Below are positions 36,576 to 45,540 of a stretch of DNA of 64,000 bases, in pieces. The DNA lies in NCBI GenBank assembly GCA_947625135.1, contig CANQNE010000004.1:24595-88594 (forward strand), written 5' to 3'. A program made the translations under genes and the position numbers. This stretch comes from an uncultured Lachnospiraceae bacterium (lineage in GTDB: Bacteria > Bacillota > Clostridia > Lachnospirales > Lachnospiraceae). The notes under the pieces were generated by a model. That model was given only the letters and a program-made list of their open reading frames with translations. It did no database searches and was not told the origin of the DNA. Numbering within the stretch: position 1 is the stretch's first letter; the number at the start of each line of letters is the position of its first letter.

Positions 36576-38041
36576 AACTCTATATAGGGATTGATCTGGG
36601 CACTTCGGCTGTAAAGCTGTTGCTGATGGATGAAAAGGGCCGGATCAAAAAAATCGTGTCAAAAGAATACCCGATCTTTTTTCCGCAGCCGGGTTGGTCG
36701 GAGCAGAATCCGGAGGACTGGTATGCCCAGACGATGGCGGGGCTGAAGGAGCTGCTGGCGGACTGTGACAGGTCAAAGGTGGCGGGGCTCAGCTTCGGCG
36801 GCCAGATGCACGGACTGGTGATCCTGGACGAGGAGGATCAGGTGATCCGTCCCGCGATCCTGTGGAACGACGGACGAACCACGGAGGAATGTGATTATCT
36901 CAACGAGACGATAGGAAGGAAAAAGCTGTCCGCCTGTACCGCCAATATTTCCTTTACCGGGTTTACGGCGCCCAAGATCCTGTGGGTCAGGAACAAGGAG
37001 CCGGAAAACTTCGCAAGGATCAAAAAGATCATGCTGCCCAAGGATTATCTGGCATATAAACTGACCGGCGTTCACTGCACCGATGTGTCAGACGCTTCCG
37101 GTATGCTGATTTTTGACGTGAAAAACCGCTGCTGGTCGGAGGAGATGCTGCAGATCTGCGGTATCCGCAGAGAACAGCTGGCAAAGGTCTATGAGAGTTA
37201 TGAGACGGTGGGCACGCTGCTGCCTGAGACGGCGGCAAAGCTGGGACTTTCGGCCAAAGTAAAGGTAGCCGCAGGCGCAGGCGACAATGCTGCCGCCGCG
37301 GTGGGGACCGGTACGGTAGGAGAAGGCATGTGCAACATTTCTCTGGGCACCAGCGGGACGATCTTTATTTCCTCCGAAAAGTTCGGGGTGGATCCCCACA
37401 ATGCGCTCCACGCGTTCGCCCATAGTGACGGGCATTATCATCTGATGGGCTGCATGCTCAGCGCGGCATCCTGCAATAAATGGTGGATGGAGGATATTCT
37501 GCAAACGTCGGATTACGGGGCGGAGCAGGCCCTGATCGGGGAACTGGGAGAAAACCATGTCTACTTCCTTCCTTACCTTATGGGAGAGCGTTCCCCTCAC
37601 AACGATCCCAACGCCAGAGGGTGCTTCATTGGTATGACCATGGATACCACCCGGGCGGACCTTACGCAGGCGGTGCTGGAGGGCGTTGCCTTTGCGCTCC
37701 GGGATTCGCTGGAGGTGGCAAAGTCGCTGGGAATCAAAATTTCCCGTACAAAGATCTGCGGCGGCGGCGCGAAAAGTCCCCTGTGGAAAAAAATCATCGC
37801 AAATGTCATGAATCTAAAGGTGGATGTGATCGAGAGCGAGGAGGGACCCGCGATGGGAGGCGCCATGCTGGCCGCCGTTGCCTGCGGAGAATACGAAAGC
37901 GTAGCGGATGCGGCGGCAAAGATCGTGAAGATTGTTGATACGGTGGAGCCGGAGCCTGCCCTTGCCGCAAAATATGAGGAACGGTATGCCAGATTTAAGG
38001 CGATTTATCCCACCTGCAGGACGCTGTTCCCCAATTTGTAA
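36572..38041 (+). CDS. xylB: FGGY-family xylulokinase
   Basis: The 489-residue protein has the two-domain FGGY kinase fold: Y-I-G-I-D-L-G-T-S-A-V-K-L at the N-terminus, F-G-G-Q-M-H-G-L, I-L-W-N-D-G-R-T, the Y-L-M-G-E-R-S-P-H motif and the C-terminal ATP-binding I-C-G-G-G-A-K-S. The G-Q-M-H-G motif and W-N-D-G-R-T favour D-xylulose as substrate. The start at 36572 follows AAAGGAGGG. It phosphorylates xylulose to xylulose 5-phosphate for the pentose phosphate route, and pairs with the isomerase gene downstream. A terminator and a new promoter separate the two. Confidence 0.93.
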   Translation: MKLYIGIDLGTSAVKLLLMDEKGRIKKIVSKEYPIFFPQPGWSEQNPEDWYAQTMAGLKELLADCDRSKVAGLSFGGQMHGLVILDEEDQVIRPAILWNDGRTTEECDYLNETIGRKKLSACTANISFTGFTAPKILWVRNKEPENFARIKKIMLPKDYLAYKLTGVHCTDVSDASGMLIFDVKNRCWSEEMLQICGIRREQLAKVYESYETVGTLLPETAAKLGLSAKVKVAAGAGDNAAAAVGTGTVGEGMCNISLGTSGTIFISSEKFGVDPHNALHAFAHSDGHYHLMGCMLSAASCNKWWMEDILQTSDYGAEQALIGELGENHVYFLPYLMGERSPHNDPNARGCFIGMTMDTTRADLTQAVLEGVAFALRDSLEVAKSLGIKISRTKICGGGAKSPLWKKIIANVMNLKVDVIESEEGPAMGGAMLAAVACGEYESVADAAAKIVKIVDTVEPEPALAAKYEERYARFKAIYPTCRTLFPNL

Positions 38042-38092
38042 GATCCGTTCGATCAGAAACACAAAGCAGAAAATATGCAAGCACAGAAGGAC

Positions 38093-38135
38093 AGGGCTGC
38101 TGTACCGGCAAAGTCACCGGGCGGCGGCCCTTTTT
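38093..38135 (+). terminator. intrinsic terminator after xylB
   Basis: GGGCTGCTG (38094-38102) pairs with CGGCGGCCC (38122-38130), including two G-U pairs, followed by five T residues. Confidence 0.8.
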
Positions 38136-38146
38136 GGCAGAATCTA

Positions 38147-38176
38147 TTGACAGAAGCTGATACAATTTTGTAAAAT
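38147..38176 (+). promoter_or_regulatory. promoter of the sugar isomerase-pectate lyase unit
   Basis: TTGACA (38147-38152) and TAAAAT (38171-38176) have an 18-base spacer. This lies directly after the xylB terminator and about 35 bases before the isomerase start codon. Confidence 0.7.
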
Positions 38177-38210
38177 AGAAGAAATAAAAAATATCAAGGA
38201 GGAACCCAAA

Positions 38211-39689
38211 ATGAACAATATTCCCAAAGTAAAAATTGGTATTGTTGCCGTAAGCCGCGACTGTTTTCCGGAGTCTCTTTCCGTAAACAGAAGAAAAGCG
38301 CTGATGGATGCTTACAGGGCAAAATATGACGAAACAGATGTTTATGAATGTCCGGTCTGTATTGTAGAGAGTGAGATCCACATGGTGCAGGCTTTAGAGG
38401 ATATTAAGAAAGTGGGCTGCAACGCGCTGGTGGTATATCTTGGCAATTTCGGACCGGAGATTTCCGAGACGCTGCTGGCAAAGCATTTTGACGGCCCGGC
38501 GATGTTTGTGGCGGCTGCCGAGGAGTCCAGCACGGATCTCTGTCAGGGCAGAGGCGACGCTTACTGCGGTATGCTCAACGCCAGCTACAATCTGAAGCTG
38601 CGCAACATCAAGGCCTACATACCCGAATATCCGGTGGGAACCGCTGAAGAGTGTGCGGACATGATCCATGAATTTCTTCCCATTGCCCGGGCGATCATTG
38701 GACTGAAGAGTTTAAAGATCATCAGCTTCGGACCCCGTCCCCTCAACTTCCTTGCCTGCAACGCGCCCATCAAGGCGCTCTATGATCTGGGTGTTGAGAT
38801 TGAAGAAAATTCAGAGCTGGATCTGTTTGAAGCATTCAAAAAGCACGAGGGAGATCCCCGGATCCCCGATGTGGTAAAGGATATGGAGAAGGAACTGGGC
38901 GAAGGCAACAAAAAGCCCGAGGTACTGCCCAAGCTCGCTCAGTATGAGCTGACACTCCTTGACTGGATCGAGGAGCATAAAGGTTACAGAGAGTATGTAA
39001 CCCTTACCGGCAAGTGCTGGCCCGCGTTCCAGACGCAGTTCGGCTTCGTGCCCTGCTATGTGAACAGCCGTCTTGCCTCAAGGGGCATCCCCGTATCCTG
39101 TGAGGTGGATATTTACGGCACGCTCAGCGAATATATCGGCGCCTGCGTCAGCGAGGACGCAGTGACCCTTCTGGACATCAACAATTCCGTACCTGCGGAT
39201 ATGTATGAGGACGATATCAAGGGCAAGTTCAACTATACCCATCATGATACGTTCATGGGCTTCCACTGCGGGAATACCGCTTCCAGCAAGCTGACATCCT
39301 GTTCCATGAAGTACCAGATGATCATGGCGAGAAATCTGCCTGAGGAAGTGACGCAGGGTACGCTGGAGGGCGATATCATTCCCGGCGACATTACCTTCTT
39401 CCGTCTGCAGAGCACGGCGGACACGCAGCTGCGGGCTTATGTGGCGCAGGGCGAGGTGCTTCCGGTGGCTACAAAATCCTTTGGCTCCATCGGCGTATTT
39501 GCCATCCCTGAGATGGGAAGGTTCTATCGCCATGTATTGATCCAGAAAAACTTCCCCCACCACGGCGCGGTGGCCTTCGGCCATCACGGAAAAGCGCTGG
39601 TGGAGGTATTCCGTTATTTAGGCGTTGAGGATATCGGCTTCAATCAGCCGAAGGGGATGCTTTATCCTTCTGAAAATCCATTTGCGTAA
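38211..39689 (+). CDS. L-fucose/L-arabinose isomerase family protein
   Basis: The 492-residue product has the layout of the FucI/AraA superfamily: an N-terminal alpha/beta region (K-I-G-I-V-A-V-S-R-D-C-F-P), a middle region and a C-terminal domain with D-I-N-N-S-V-P-A-D-M, H-C-G-N-T-A and H-H-G-A-V-A-F-G-H-H-G-K, which would include the metal ligands. It may interconvert an aldose and ketose released from pectin, such as arabinose or fucose, but the exact substrate cannot be assigned. It sits between xylulokinase and a pectate lyase. GGAGG precedes the ATG, and the lyase follows 18 bases later. Confidence 0.85.
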   Translation: MNNIPKVKIGIVAVSRDCFPESLSVNRRKALMDAYRAKYDETDVYECPVCIVESEIHMVQALEDIKKVGCNALVVYLGNFGPEISETLLAKHFDGPAMFVAAAEESSTDLCQGRGDAYCGMLNASYNLKLRNIKAYIPEYPVGTAEECADMIHEFLPIARAIIGLKSLKIISFGPRPLNFLACNAPIKALYDLGVEIEENSELDLFEAFKKHEGDPRIPDVVKDMEKELGEGNKKPEVLPKLAQYELTLLDWIEEHKGYREYVTLTGKCWPAFQTQFGFVPCYVNSRLASRGIPVSCEVDIYGTLSEYIGACVSEDAVTLLDINNSVPADMYEDDIKGKFNYTHHDTFMGFHCGNTASSKLTSCSMKYQMIMARNLPEEVTQGTLEGDIIPGDITFFRLQSTADTQLRAYVAQGEVLPVATKSFGSIGVFAIPEMGRFYRHVLIQKNFPHHGAVAFGHHGKALVEVFRYLGVEDIGFNQPKGMLYPSENPFA

Positions 39690-39707
39690 GGAAAGAAAGG
39701 AGCGTTT

Positions 39708-42380
39708 ATGAGTCATCAGTTTTGGAAAAAGACCATTGCGCTGGCGCTGGCGGCAGTACTGGCCGCCGGCGGGGCGCAGCTTGATCGGGCAGGCACTTCG
39801 GCAGCAGAGACGGAGCGGACAGGAGAGTGGAAAGAGCTTCCCGGAACAACCAGTACCATGTCATCCTTTGATCCCAGCTTTTTATCTGTGACCGGCTTTG
39901 CAAAAGGCGCTGTCCATGACAGAACCGATGCCATAAACACAGAGAGATATCGGGTGGTGAAAACAGAGGAGGAATTCCTGAAAGCGCTTGCGGACGCCAA
40001 AACCGATATCGTAGATGTGATCGAGATCGCGGCGGATCTGGATCTGGGCTGGGATGCCCTTTCAGAGGAGGCTAAGCGTTACGGCGTGGTTTCCCAGTAT
40101 GGGTGGGATATGAGAGGAACCATCACCAATCCCTCTATACTGGCAAGCGGCGTCTCTCAGCTGACGATTTCCGACACCAAAGGACTGACTATTTTTTCCC
40201 AGGCCGGGAATACGGTGAAGCATGCGGAGTGGAAGCTGCAGGGCAGCAGTTCGGACATTGTGATCCGCAATCTGACCATCGACGAGATGTGGATGTACAA
40301 CGATGAAAAAGAAGGCGACACCAAATCCGGCGGATGGACGCTGATGAAGCTCAACGGTGTAAAAGGCGTGTGGATCGATCACTGCACCTTTACCCTTGGC
40401 TATGACGGCAATATGGATTCTGAAAATGGCGCTTCCGACATGACTGCATCATGGTGTAAGTTCAGTCTGGAAGCCGATGAAGACCCGGATAAGAACAGCA
40501 TGATCTACAAGACGGTCACTTATATGGAAGAACTGTATCAATCCGGTCAGCTGGGTTCGGACAGCGTCTATGCTTCCCTGCGGGAGACTGCCGGCGGCGA
40601 TCTCGGCAAGATTATGGCTTATGAGGCTTATCATACCAAATTTAACTTAAACGGATCCGGAGACAAGGATTTTAAGGACGGCAGGGATCAGCAGGACGGC
40701 AACCAGCGCCTGCACCTGACTATGGCCTACAACAAGGTGAACAACATCACCGTGAGATTTCCGCTGATCCGCCAGGGAACCGCCCATTATTTTAACTGTG
40801 TTCTGGACAATTCCGGCCACAAGAAGATCGCGGAGGAACTGGGCAAGGAATATGACACAGTGGCGATCAGTGCAAGGGACGGCGCCTGCGTAGGCGCGGA
40901 CACCTGTGTGTACAGGGAAGTCAAGACTGTTGTGGACTGTGAAGAACGGCAGACATCCAGCGCGGAGCATAGCAATGCTTTCGGCATTGACGAAGAATGG
41001 CGCTATGCCTTTGCCGGTGTGAAGAGTCATGTGCTGGTGGTGAATTCCACTGTGGAGACAGACGGAGAGACCTATACCGGCAGCAGCTGGGACAACCAGG
41101 GCGAAAATCTGTTTACAAGAAATTATAAATGGAACGACGGCAAGACAAGCATCGGCAATTTCCAGTGGTTTTCTCATCTGGTGGACGAGGACAAATATAC
41201 CCGTGGCGAAGCGCCCAAGGATGAAAACGGCAATTATACGTCCTTTACCATGACGTATGACAACAAGCTGACTTATGATTATCAGGTGCTTCCCCTTGCA
41301 CAGGTAGAAAAAACAGTAGACACTTACGGGGGAGCATATACGCTGAGAGAGAAGCCTGAATTTTGGCTCCGCACAGCGTATGATCCGTCTGAGAAGATCC
41401 TCACGGCAAAGGAAAAGAATGAAAAGGTGCCGGTGGAGGATCTGAAGCTGAACGTGGGAGAGGAAATACATGTGAGCGTGGGAAGTCCTCTCCAGATTTC
41501 CGCAGACGTGGTTCCGTCCCATGCGGACAATAAGGAACTGACATGGACCTCTTCCGATCCTGATATCGTGGAGGTAAAGGATTCCGGACTTGTGGCGGCA
41601 AGAAAGACAGGAACCGCCGTGATTACTGTGACCACAAAGGGTACGGACAAGGACGGAGGCGTGATCTCCAGGAGCTTTACGGTCAATACAGATACCCCTG
41701 TGCAAAAGATCATCATTGAAAATGCGCCTGCCCAGATTTATCTGGGAGATGAGACTACCCCGGCGGAGCAGGTGCAGCTTCAGGCTAAGGTGATCCCTTC
41801 CCATGCGGATAATCCCGCGGTTGTGTGGAGCTCCAGAAATGCCAGTGCGCTGCAGGTAGGGGAAGACGGGCTGCTGACCCCCTTAAAGCGTGCGGGAAAC
41901 GTCCGGATCACCTGTACTTCCGTGTCTGATCCCTCTGTTTTTGCCACGGTGACCATTTCGGTCAAAGAAGGGGTACGCCCGGCAGACACCAATACGCCGG
42001 AACCTTCTTTGGAGCCTTCCGACGCGCCTGTGCCTTCCGTGGAGCCTTCCGATGCGCCTGTGCCTTCCGTGGAGCCTTCCGATGCGCCTGTGCCTTCCGT
42101 GGAACCGTCGGAAACGCCAAAGCCTTCCGACACGCCTGTGCCTTCTTCAGGGCCGTCAGAATCCCCGAAGCCGGTGCTTTACGGCGATGTGAACGAGGAC
42201 GGCAGCGTGACGGCAACGGATGCGCTGCTGGTGCTGCAAAAGACGGTAAAACTCACAGACCTTACAGAGCGGGAGGCAAAAGCGGCAAATGTCAACGGAG
42301 ACAAGGAGATCAATACCGACGACGCGCTGCTGATCCTGCAGAAGGCGGTAAAGCTGATCCGAAAGTTTTCTGTGGAATAA
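39708..42380 (+). CDS. secreted PL1-type pectate lyase with Ig-like repeats and dockerin
   Basis: The 890-residue protein has a signal peptide (about 1-31). A parallel beta-helix PL1 domain (about 50-560) carries V-W-I-D-H-C-T-F, D-G-N-M-D-S-E-N-G and the substrate-binding R-F-P-L-I-R-Q-G-T-A-H. Two bacterial Ig-like (Big2) domains follow (about 575-760), then a Pro/Ser/Glu linker with three perfect ten-residue repeats. The C-terminus (about 824-890) is a dockerin-type pair of calcium loops (D-V-N-E-D-G-S-V-T-A-T-D and N-V-N-G-D-K-E-I-N-T-D-D). It should cleave polygalacturonate by beta-elimination outside the cell. It shares its architecture with the protein at 50500-53004. Confidence 0.93.
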   Translation: MSHQFWKKTIALALAAVLAAGGAQLDRAGTSAAETERTGEWKELPGTTSTMSSFDPSFLSVTGFAKGAVHDRTDAINTERYRVVKTEEEFLKALADAKTDIVDVIEIAADLDLGWDALSEEAKRYGVVSQYGWDMRGTITNPSILASGVSQLTISDTKGLTIFSQAGNTVKHAEWKLQGSSSDIVIRNLTIDEMWMYNDEKEGDTKSGGWTLMKLNGVKGVWIDHCTFTLGYDGNMDSENGASDMTASWCKFSLEADEDPDKNSMIYKTVTYMEELYQSGQLGSDSVYASLRETAGGDLGKIMAYEAYHTKFNLNGSGDKDFKDGRDQQDGNQRLHLTMAYNKVNNITVRFPLIRQGTAHYFNCVLDNSGHKKIAEELGKEYDTVAISARDGACVGADTCVYREVKTVVDCEERQTSSAEHSNAFGIDEEWRYAFAGVKSHVLVVNSTVETDGETYTGSSWDNQGENLFTRNYKWNDGKTSIGNFQWFSHLVDEDKYTRGEAPKDENGNYTSFTMTYDNKLTYDYQVLPLAQVEKTVDTYGGAYTLREKPEFWLRTAYDPSEKILTAKEKNEKVPVEDLKLNVGEEIHVSVGSPLQISADVVPSHADNKELTWTSSDPDIVEVKDSGLVAARKTGTAVITVTTKGTDKDGGVISRSFTVNTDTPVQKIIIENAPAQIYLGDETTPAEQVQLQAKVIPSHADNPAVVWSSRNASALQVGEDGLLTPLKRAGNVRITCTSVSDPSVFATVTISVKEGVRPADTNTPEPSLEPSDAPVPSVEPSDAPVPSVEPSDAPVPSVEPSETPKPSDTPVPSSGPSESPKPVLYGDVNEDGSVTATDALLVLQKTVKLTDLTEREAKAANVNGDKEINTDDALLILQKAVKLIRKFSVE
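42011..42100 (+). repeat. three tandem 30-base repeats in the linker of a pectate lyase gene
   Basis: A 30-base unit starting GGAGCCTTCCGA and ending CCTTCCGT occurs at 42011, 42041 and 42071; copies 2 and 3 are identical and copy 1 differs at one base. It encodes S-D-A-P-V-P-S-V-E-P units. Such near-identical units can change copy number by slippage or recombination. Confidence 0.85.
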
Positions 42381-42430
42381 ACAGCGAGAAATCCTTCGGG
42401 ATACAATGACCTAATAAAAAATACGAGATG

Positions 42431-42470
42431 AAAAAGAAGCCGGCGCAGGCCATGCGTCGGCTTCTAATTT
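42431..42470. terminator. bidirectional terminator between the pectate lyase gene and holA
   Basis: GAAGCCGGCGCA (42436-42447) pairs with TGCGTCGGCTTC (42453-42464) over a five-base loop. Five A residues precede the left arm and T-rich sequence follows the right arm, so it works in both directions. It overlaps the holA stop codon. Confidence 0.85.
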
Positions 42471-43447
42471 TTCTGGCTGTAGGTGACGATGAGAAGCTCT
42501 ACTCCCATCCGGTCTGAGATCTGCCCGGTTTTGATGTCCTCTTCGGTTCGGGCGCAGGCGGCAAGGGCGTTTTTCAGATCTTCCATGGAGAAACTGCCGG
42601 CCTGCTGCAGGCTGCGCCGTACCACAAACCCGGGAAGCCCGGCCTTCTGCTGGATCACATTGGAAGGAAAGCCCAGCGCCTGCATATCCTTCAGCCTGAG
42701 AAGAATGTGAAACTGGCGTACCAGAAGAGCCAGAATACGAAGAGGCGGTTCCCGGTTCACCAGCAGATCATAGTAAAGGGTAATGGCCCGTTGGGTCTGG
42801 CGGGCAGACAGGGCATTGATCATTTCAAAGATCTGATCCGGGGTCTGGGCAGTGCAGACGGATTCCACATCCTCCTCTGTCACCCTGTCCCGGTCAAGGC
42901 AATAGGACAACAGTTTTTCCAGCTCCTGATGGATGATCTCCATGTCCAGTCCGGTTTTGGAAAAAAACAGCTGCAGGGTGCCGCGGGTGATCTGCTTGCC
43001 TTCTTTTTTTAGTATGCCCAGGACCCAGCGCTCCAGCACATCCTCCTTCTGCCTGTCAAGAGTGACGATCTGCCCCAGTTCCTTGACGGTCTTATACAGC
43101 TTGCTGCGCTTATCTACCTCTTCCTCCACAAAGACAAAGACGGTAGTTTCCGGGGCGGAGGGCAGATATTCCGCCAGCTGTGTGCCTGCGTTTTTGAAAA
43201 ATCCGCTGTTTTCCACAAGGATCAGGCGCCGGGGGGCAAAGAAGGGCAGGGTTTCCGCCAGATCGATCAGCTGCGCCACATCGATGTTCTTTCCCTCAAA
43301 ACCTGCGCTGTTCATAGAATTTCCGTCGGGGACAAGCGCCCTGGCGAGCCGGTTTTTGTACTGGCGTTTCAGGTAAGTTTCCTCACCGCAGAGGAGATAG
43401 CATCTTTTAAATTGTCCGGTTTCGATGTCTTTTTTCAAATGTTCCAT
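42464..43447 (-). CDS. holA: DNA polymerase III delta subunit
   Basis: HolA is the clamp-loader wrench that opens the sliding clamp. The 327-residue protein shows the typical start L-K-K-D-I-E-T-G-Q-F-K-R-C-Y-L-L-C-G-E-E-T-Y-L and a domain organisation ending in the helical collar region (S-M-E-D-L-K-N-A-L). The likely start is the ATG at 43447. The frame extends to a GTG at 43483, but that region is the promoter: a -35/-10 pair ends six bases before the ATG. No Shine-Dalgarno sequence is present, which suggests a leaderless message. Confidence 0.92.
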   Translation of the reverse strand: MEHLKKDIETGQFKRCYLLCGEETYLKRQYKNRLARALVPDGNSMNSAGFEGKNIDVAQLIDLAETLPFFAPRRLILVENSGFFKNAGTQLAEYLPSAPETTVFVFVEEEVDKRSKLYKTVKELGQIVTLDRQKEDVLERWVLGILKKEGKQITRGTLQLFFSKTGLDMEIIHQELEKLLSYCLDRDRVTEEDVESVCTAQTPDQIFEMINALSARQTQRAITLYYDLLVNREPPLRILALLVRQFHILLRLKDMQALGFPSNVIQQKAGLPGFVVRRSLQQAGSFSMEDLKNALAACARTEEDIKTGQISDRMGVELLIVTYSQKN

Positions 43448-43453
43448 AAATTC

Positions 43454-43482
43454 AGTATAGCATAAAGAAATTCTGCTGTCCA
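43454..43482 (-). promoter_or_regulatory. holA promoter directly abutting the start codon
   Basis: On the minus strand TGGACA (43482-43477) and TATACT (43459-43454) are separated by 17 bases. Only six bases (GAATTT) separate the -10 box from ATG at 43447, so transcription should start at or near the A of the start codon. Confidence 0.65.
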
Positions 43483-43605
43483 CGAGGCGTTTTTCATATT
43501 TTCATTTTCAGCGGAATGTGGTATGATAACCTGTAAATGACCGATAGCAGAGTGCGGACAAGAAAGAGGCAAGATCGCGTTGGCGCTCGGGAAAGGTTTC
43601 TGTGA

Positions 43606-44580
43606 ATGAAGAACAAGATCAAAAAAATATGCCGGGCAGCGCTGCTGCCGGTGATCTGCGCCTGCCTGCTGGCAGGCTGCGGCAGCGGGAAAACGAAGTC
43701 CGGCGCAACCGAAAAACTGCAGATTGTCACCACGGCTTTTCCGCCTTATGATTTTGTGCGGCAGCTGGCGGGAGACAGAGCCGAACTCACCATGCTGCTG
43801 AAACCCGGCGGGGAGGCGCATACCTATGAGCCCACGCCATGGGATATTCTTGCGGTGGAAAACTGCGATCTGTTTGTATACATCGGCGGAGAGTCCGAGA
43901 ACTGGGCGGATCAGCTTCTGGACGGCACGGACAATAGGGAGATGGAAACGCTGAAGCTGCTGGACTGTGTGGAAGGCCTGAAGGAAGAGATTGTGGAGGG
44001 CATGTACCTGCGGGGAAAGGCCGGGCATGAAGAAGAGGAAAGCGGCAGGGAGGAGACGGACGAGCATGTGTGGACGGATCCCCGGAATGTGATTGCCATC
44101 AGCCGCCGTATACATGACCGGCTCTGCGAACTGGATCCCATGGGAAAGGCAGAGTATGACCGCAGACTGGAGGAGTATATCCAAAAGCTGGAGGAATTGG
44201 ACCGGCAGTTTTCCCAGATCGTGGCCCAGGGCAGCAGGAAAACAGTGGTGTTCGGGGATCGATTCCCTTTCCGGTATTTTGCAAAGGCCTATGGCCTGAC
44301 TTATTTCGCCGCTTTTCCCGGCTGCAGCAGCGAGAGCGAGCCTTCTGTGGCAACGATGATCTTTCTGACGGAGCAGATCCGAAAGCAGAAGATCCCGGTT
44401 GTATTTACGCTGGAGATGAGCAGCGGGAAGATCGGAGATGCGCTCTGTGAGGAGACGGGCGCGAAGCGGCTGACCTTTCATTCCTGTCACAATGTGAGCA
44501 GGCAGGAGTTTGAGTCGGGAGAGACTTACGTTTCCCTGATGGAAAAAAATGCGGAAAGCCTGCGGGAGGCTTTGAAATAA
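43606..44580 (+). CDS. zinc/manganese-type ABC transporter substrate-binding lipoprotein
   Basis: The 324-residue protein has a lipobox (C-L-L-A-G-C) and the cluster A-I metal-binding fold. Ligand motifs include G-G-E-A-H-T-Y-E-P-T-P and D-E-H-V-W-T-D-P. A charged loop G-H-E-E-E-E-S-G-R-E-E-T-D-E-H lies before the second, in place of the usual His-rich loop. The region that normally carries the third His reads G-D-R-F-P-F-R-Y-F-A-K-A-Y-G-L, with no His. It should bind zinc or manganese and deliver it to a permease, but no permease or ATPase gene is adjacent. Confidence 0.9.
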   Translation: MKNKIKKICRAALLPVICACLLAGCGSGKTKSGATEKLQIVTTAFPPYDFVRQLAGDRAELTMLLKPGGEAHTYEPTPWDILAVENCDLFVYIGGESENWADQLLDGTDNREMETLKLLDCVEGLKEEIVEGMYLRGKAGHEEEESGREETDEHVWTDPRNVIAISRRIHDRLCELDPMGKAEYDRRLEEYIQKLEELDRQFSQIVAQGSRKTVVFGDRFPFRYFAKAYGLTYFAAFPGCSSESEPSVATMIFLTEQIRKQKIPVVFTLEMSSGKIGDALCEETGAKRLTFHSCHNVSRQEFESGETYVSLMEKNAESLREALK

Positions 44581-44597
44581 ACGAAGGAGGAGAAAAT

Positions 44598-45512
44598 ATG
44601 AAGCGGATTGGCGTTTATCTGGGCGTAACCTTTGCCACGGCATGGTTTATGGAGTATGCGCTTATTGCAAACGGGGGGCTGGAATCCAGATGGGCACAGG
44701 TAGCCATGGTGGTGGTGCTGTTTATGCCCGCGCTGGGAAATGCCCTTGCCAGGATCATCACAAAGGAAGGATTTTCAGATATGTACCTGCGGCTGGAACG
44801 TGCCGACAGCCAGAGCCTGCGCACGCTGGGAGCCGCATGGCTTCTGACGGTTGGAGCGGCGGTTCTGGGGATCCTGCTCTATTTTGCCCTGCATCCCTCC
44901 ATGCTGGATCTGAACATGGACTATTATACGAAGATCTACCGGGAGGCGTATCAGACGATCGGGAAAGAATACAGCGACGGCCAGATTCATCAGGCGCTGA
45001 TCACCCAGCTGCTGCTGAGCCTGTTTTTCCTGCCGGTGCTGAATCTGATCCCGGCGCTGGCCAGCGAGCTTGGATGGCGGGGCTATCTGTTCCCGAAGCT
45101 GATGGAAAAATTTAAAGCGCCCACAGCGATCCTCCTTGGGGGTGTGGCATGGACGTTCTGGTATGGGCCGCTGATCGAGATGGGCCAGTATTACGGCACG
45201 GATTACCCCGGCTATCCCTTTACCGGCATGGGCGCCATGCTGATCCTGTTTCTGGCGCTGGGCTCCTTTTTTTCATGGCTTACCTACCGAACAAAAAGCT
45301 GCCTCCCCTCGGCCATCGCGTTTTCCCTGTTCAATTCTTTTTCCACGGCAGGCATCTATTTTTGCGGCAGCGACGCTTACTCTCCCTTTGTGGGACCGGC
45401 GGCCACAGGAATCTTAGGGGGCATGGGCTTTTTGATCTTAGGCGTATTTTCCATGGTGAAACTGCGGAAAATGACAGAGGAAACGAAGGAAAAAAAGAAA
45501 AAGCATGATTAA
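44598..45512 (+). CDS. CPBP-family membrane protein with altered catalytic motifs
   Basis: The 304-residue protein has about seven hydrophobic segments and the CPBP (Abi, Rce1-like) core. Motif 1 reads A-S-E-L-G-W-R-G (residues 155-162) instead of E-E-x-x-x-R, so the first Glu is Ser156. Motif 2 reads W-T-F-W-Y-G-P with Tyr189 at the usual His. Motif 3 near 242-246 (F-S-L-F-N) also lacks His. CPBP members are usually intramembrane proteases, but this one is predicted inactive and may be a binding protein. It follows the metal-binding lipoprotein by 17 bases and probably shares its transcript. Confidence 0.82.
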   Translation: MKRIGVYLGVTFATAWFMEYALIANGGLESRWAQVAMVVVLFMPALGNALARIITKEGFSDMYLRLERADSQSLRTLGAAWLLTVGAAVLGILLYFALHPSMLDLNMDYYTKIYREAYQTIGKEYSDGQIHQALITQLLLSLFFLPVLNLIPALASELGWRGYLFPKLMEKFKAPTAILLGGVAWTFWYGPLIEMGQYYGTDYPGYPFTGMGAMLILFLALGSFFSWLTYRTKSCLPSAIAFSLFNSFSTAGIYFCGSDAYSPFVGPAATGILGGMGFLILGVFSMVKLRKMTEETKEKKKKHD

Positions 45513-45540
45513 AATATCCGGAAAAAACTGCAAAATAGCA

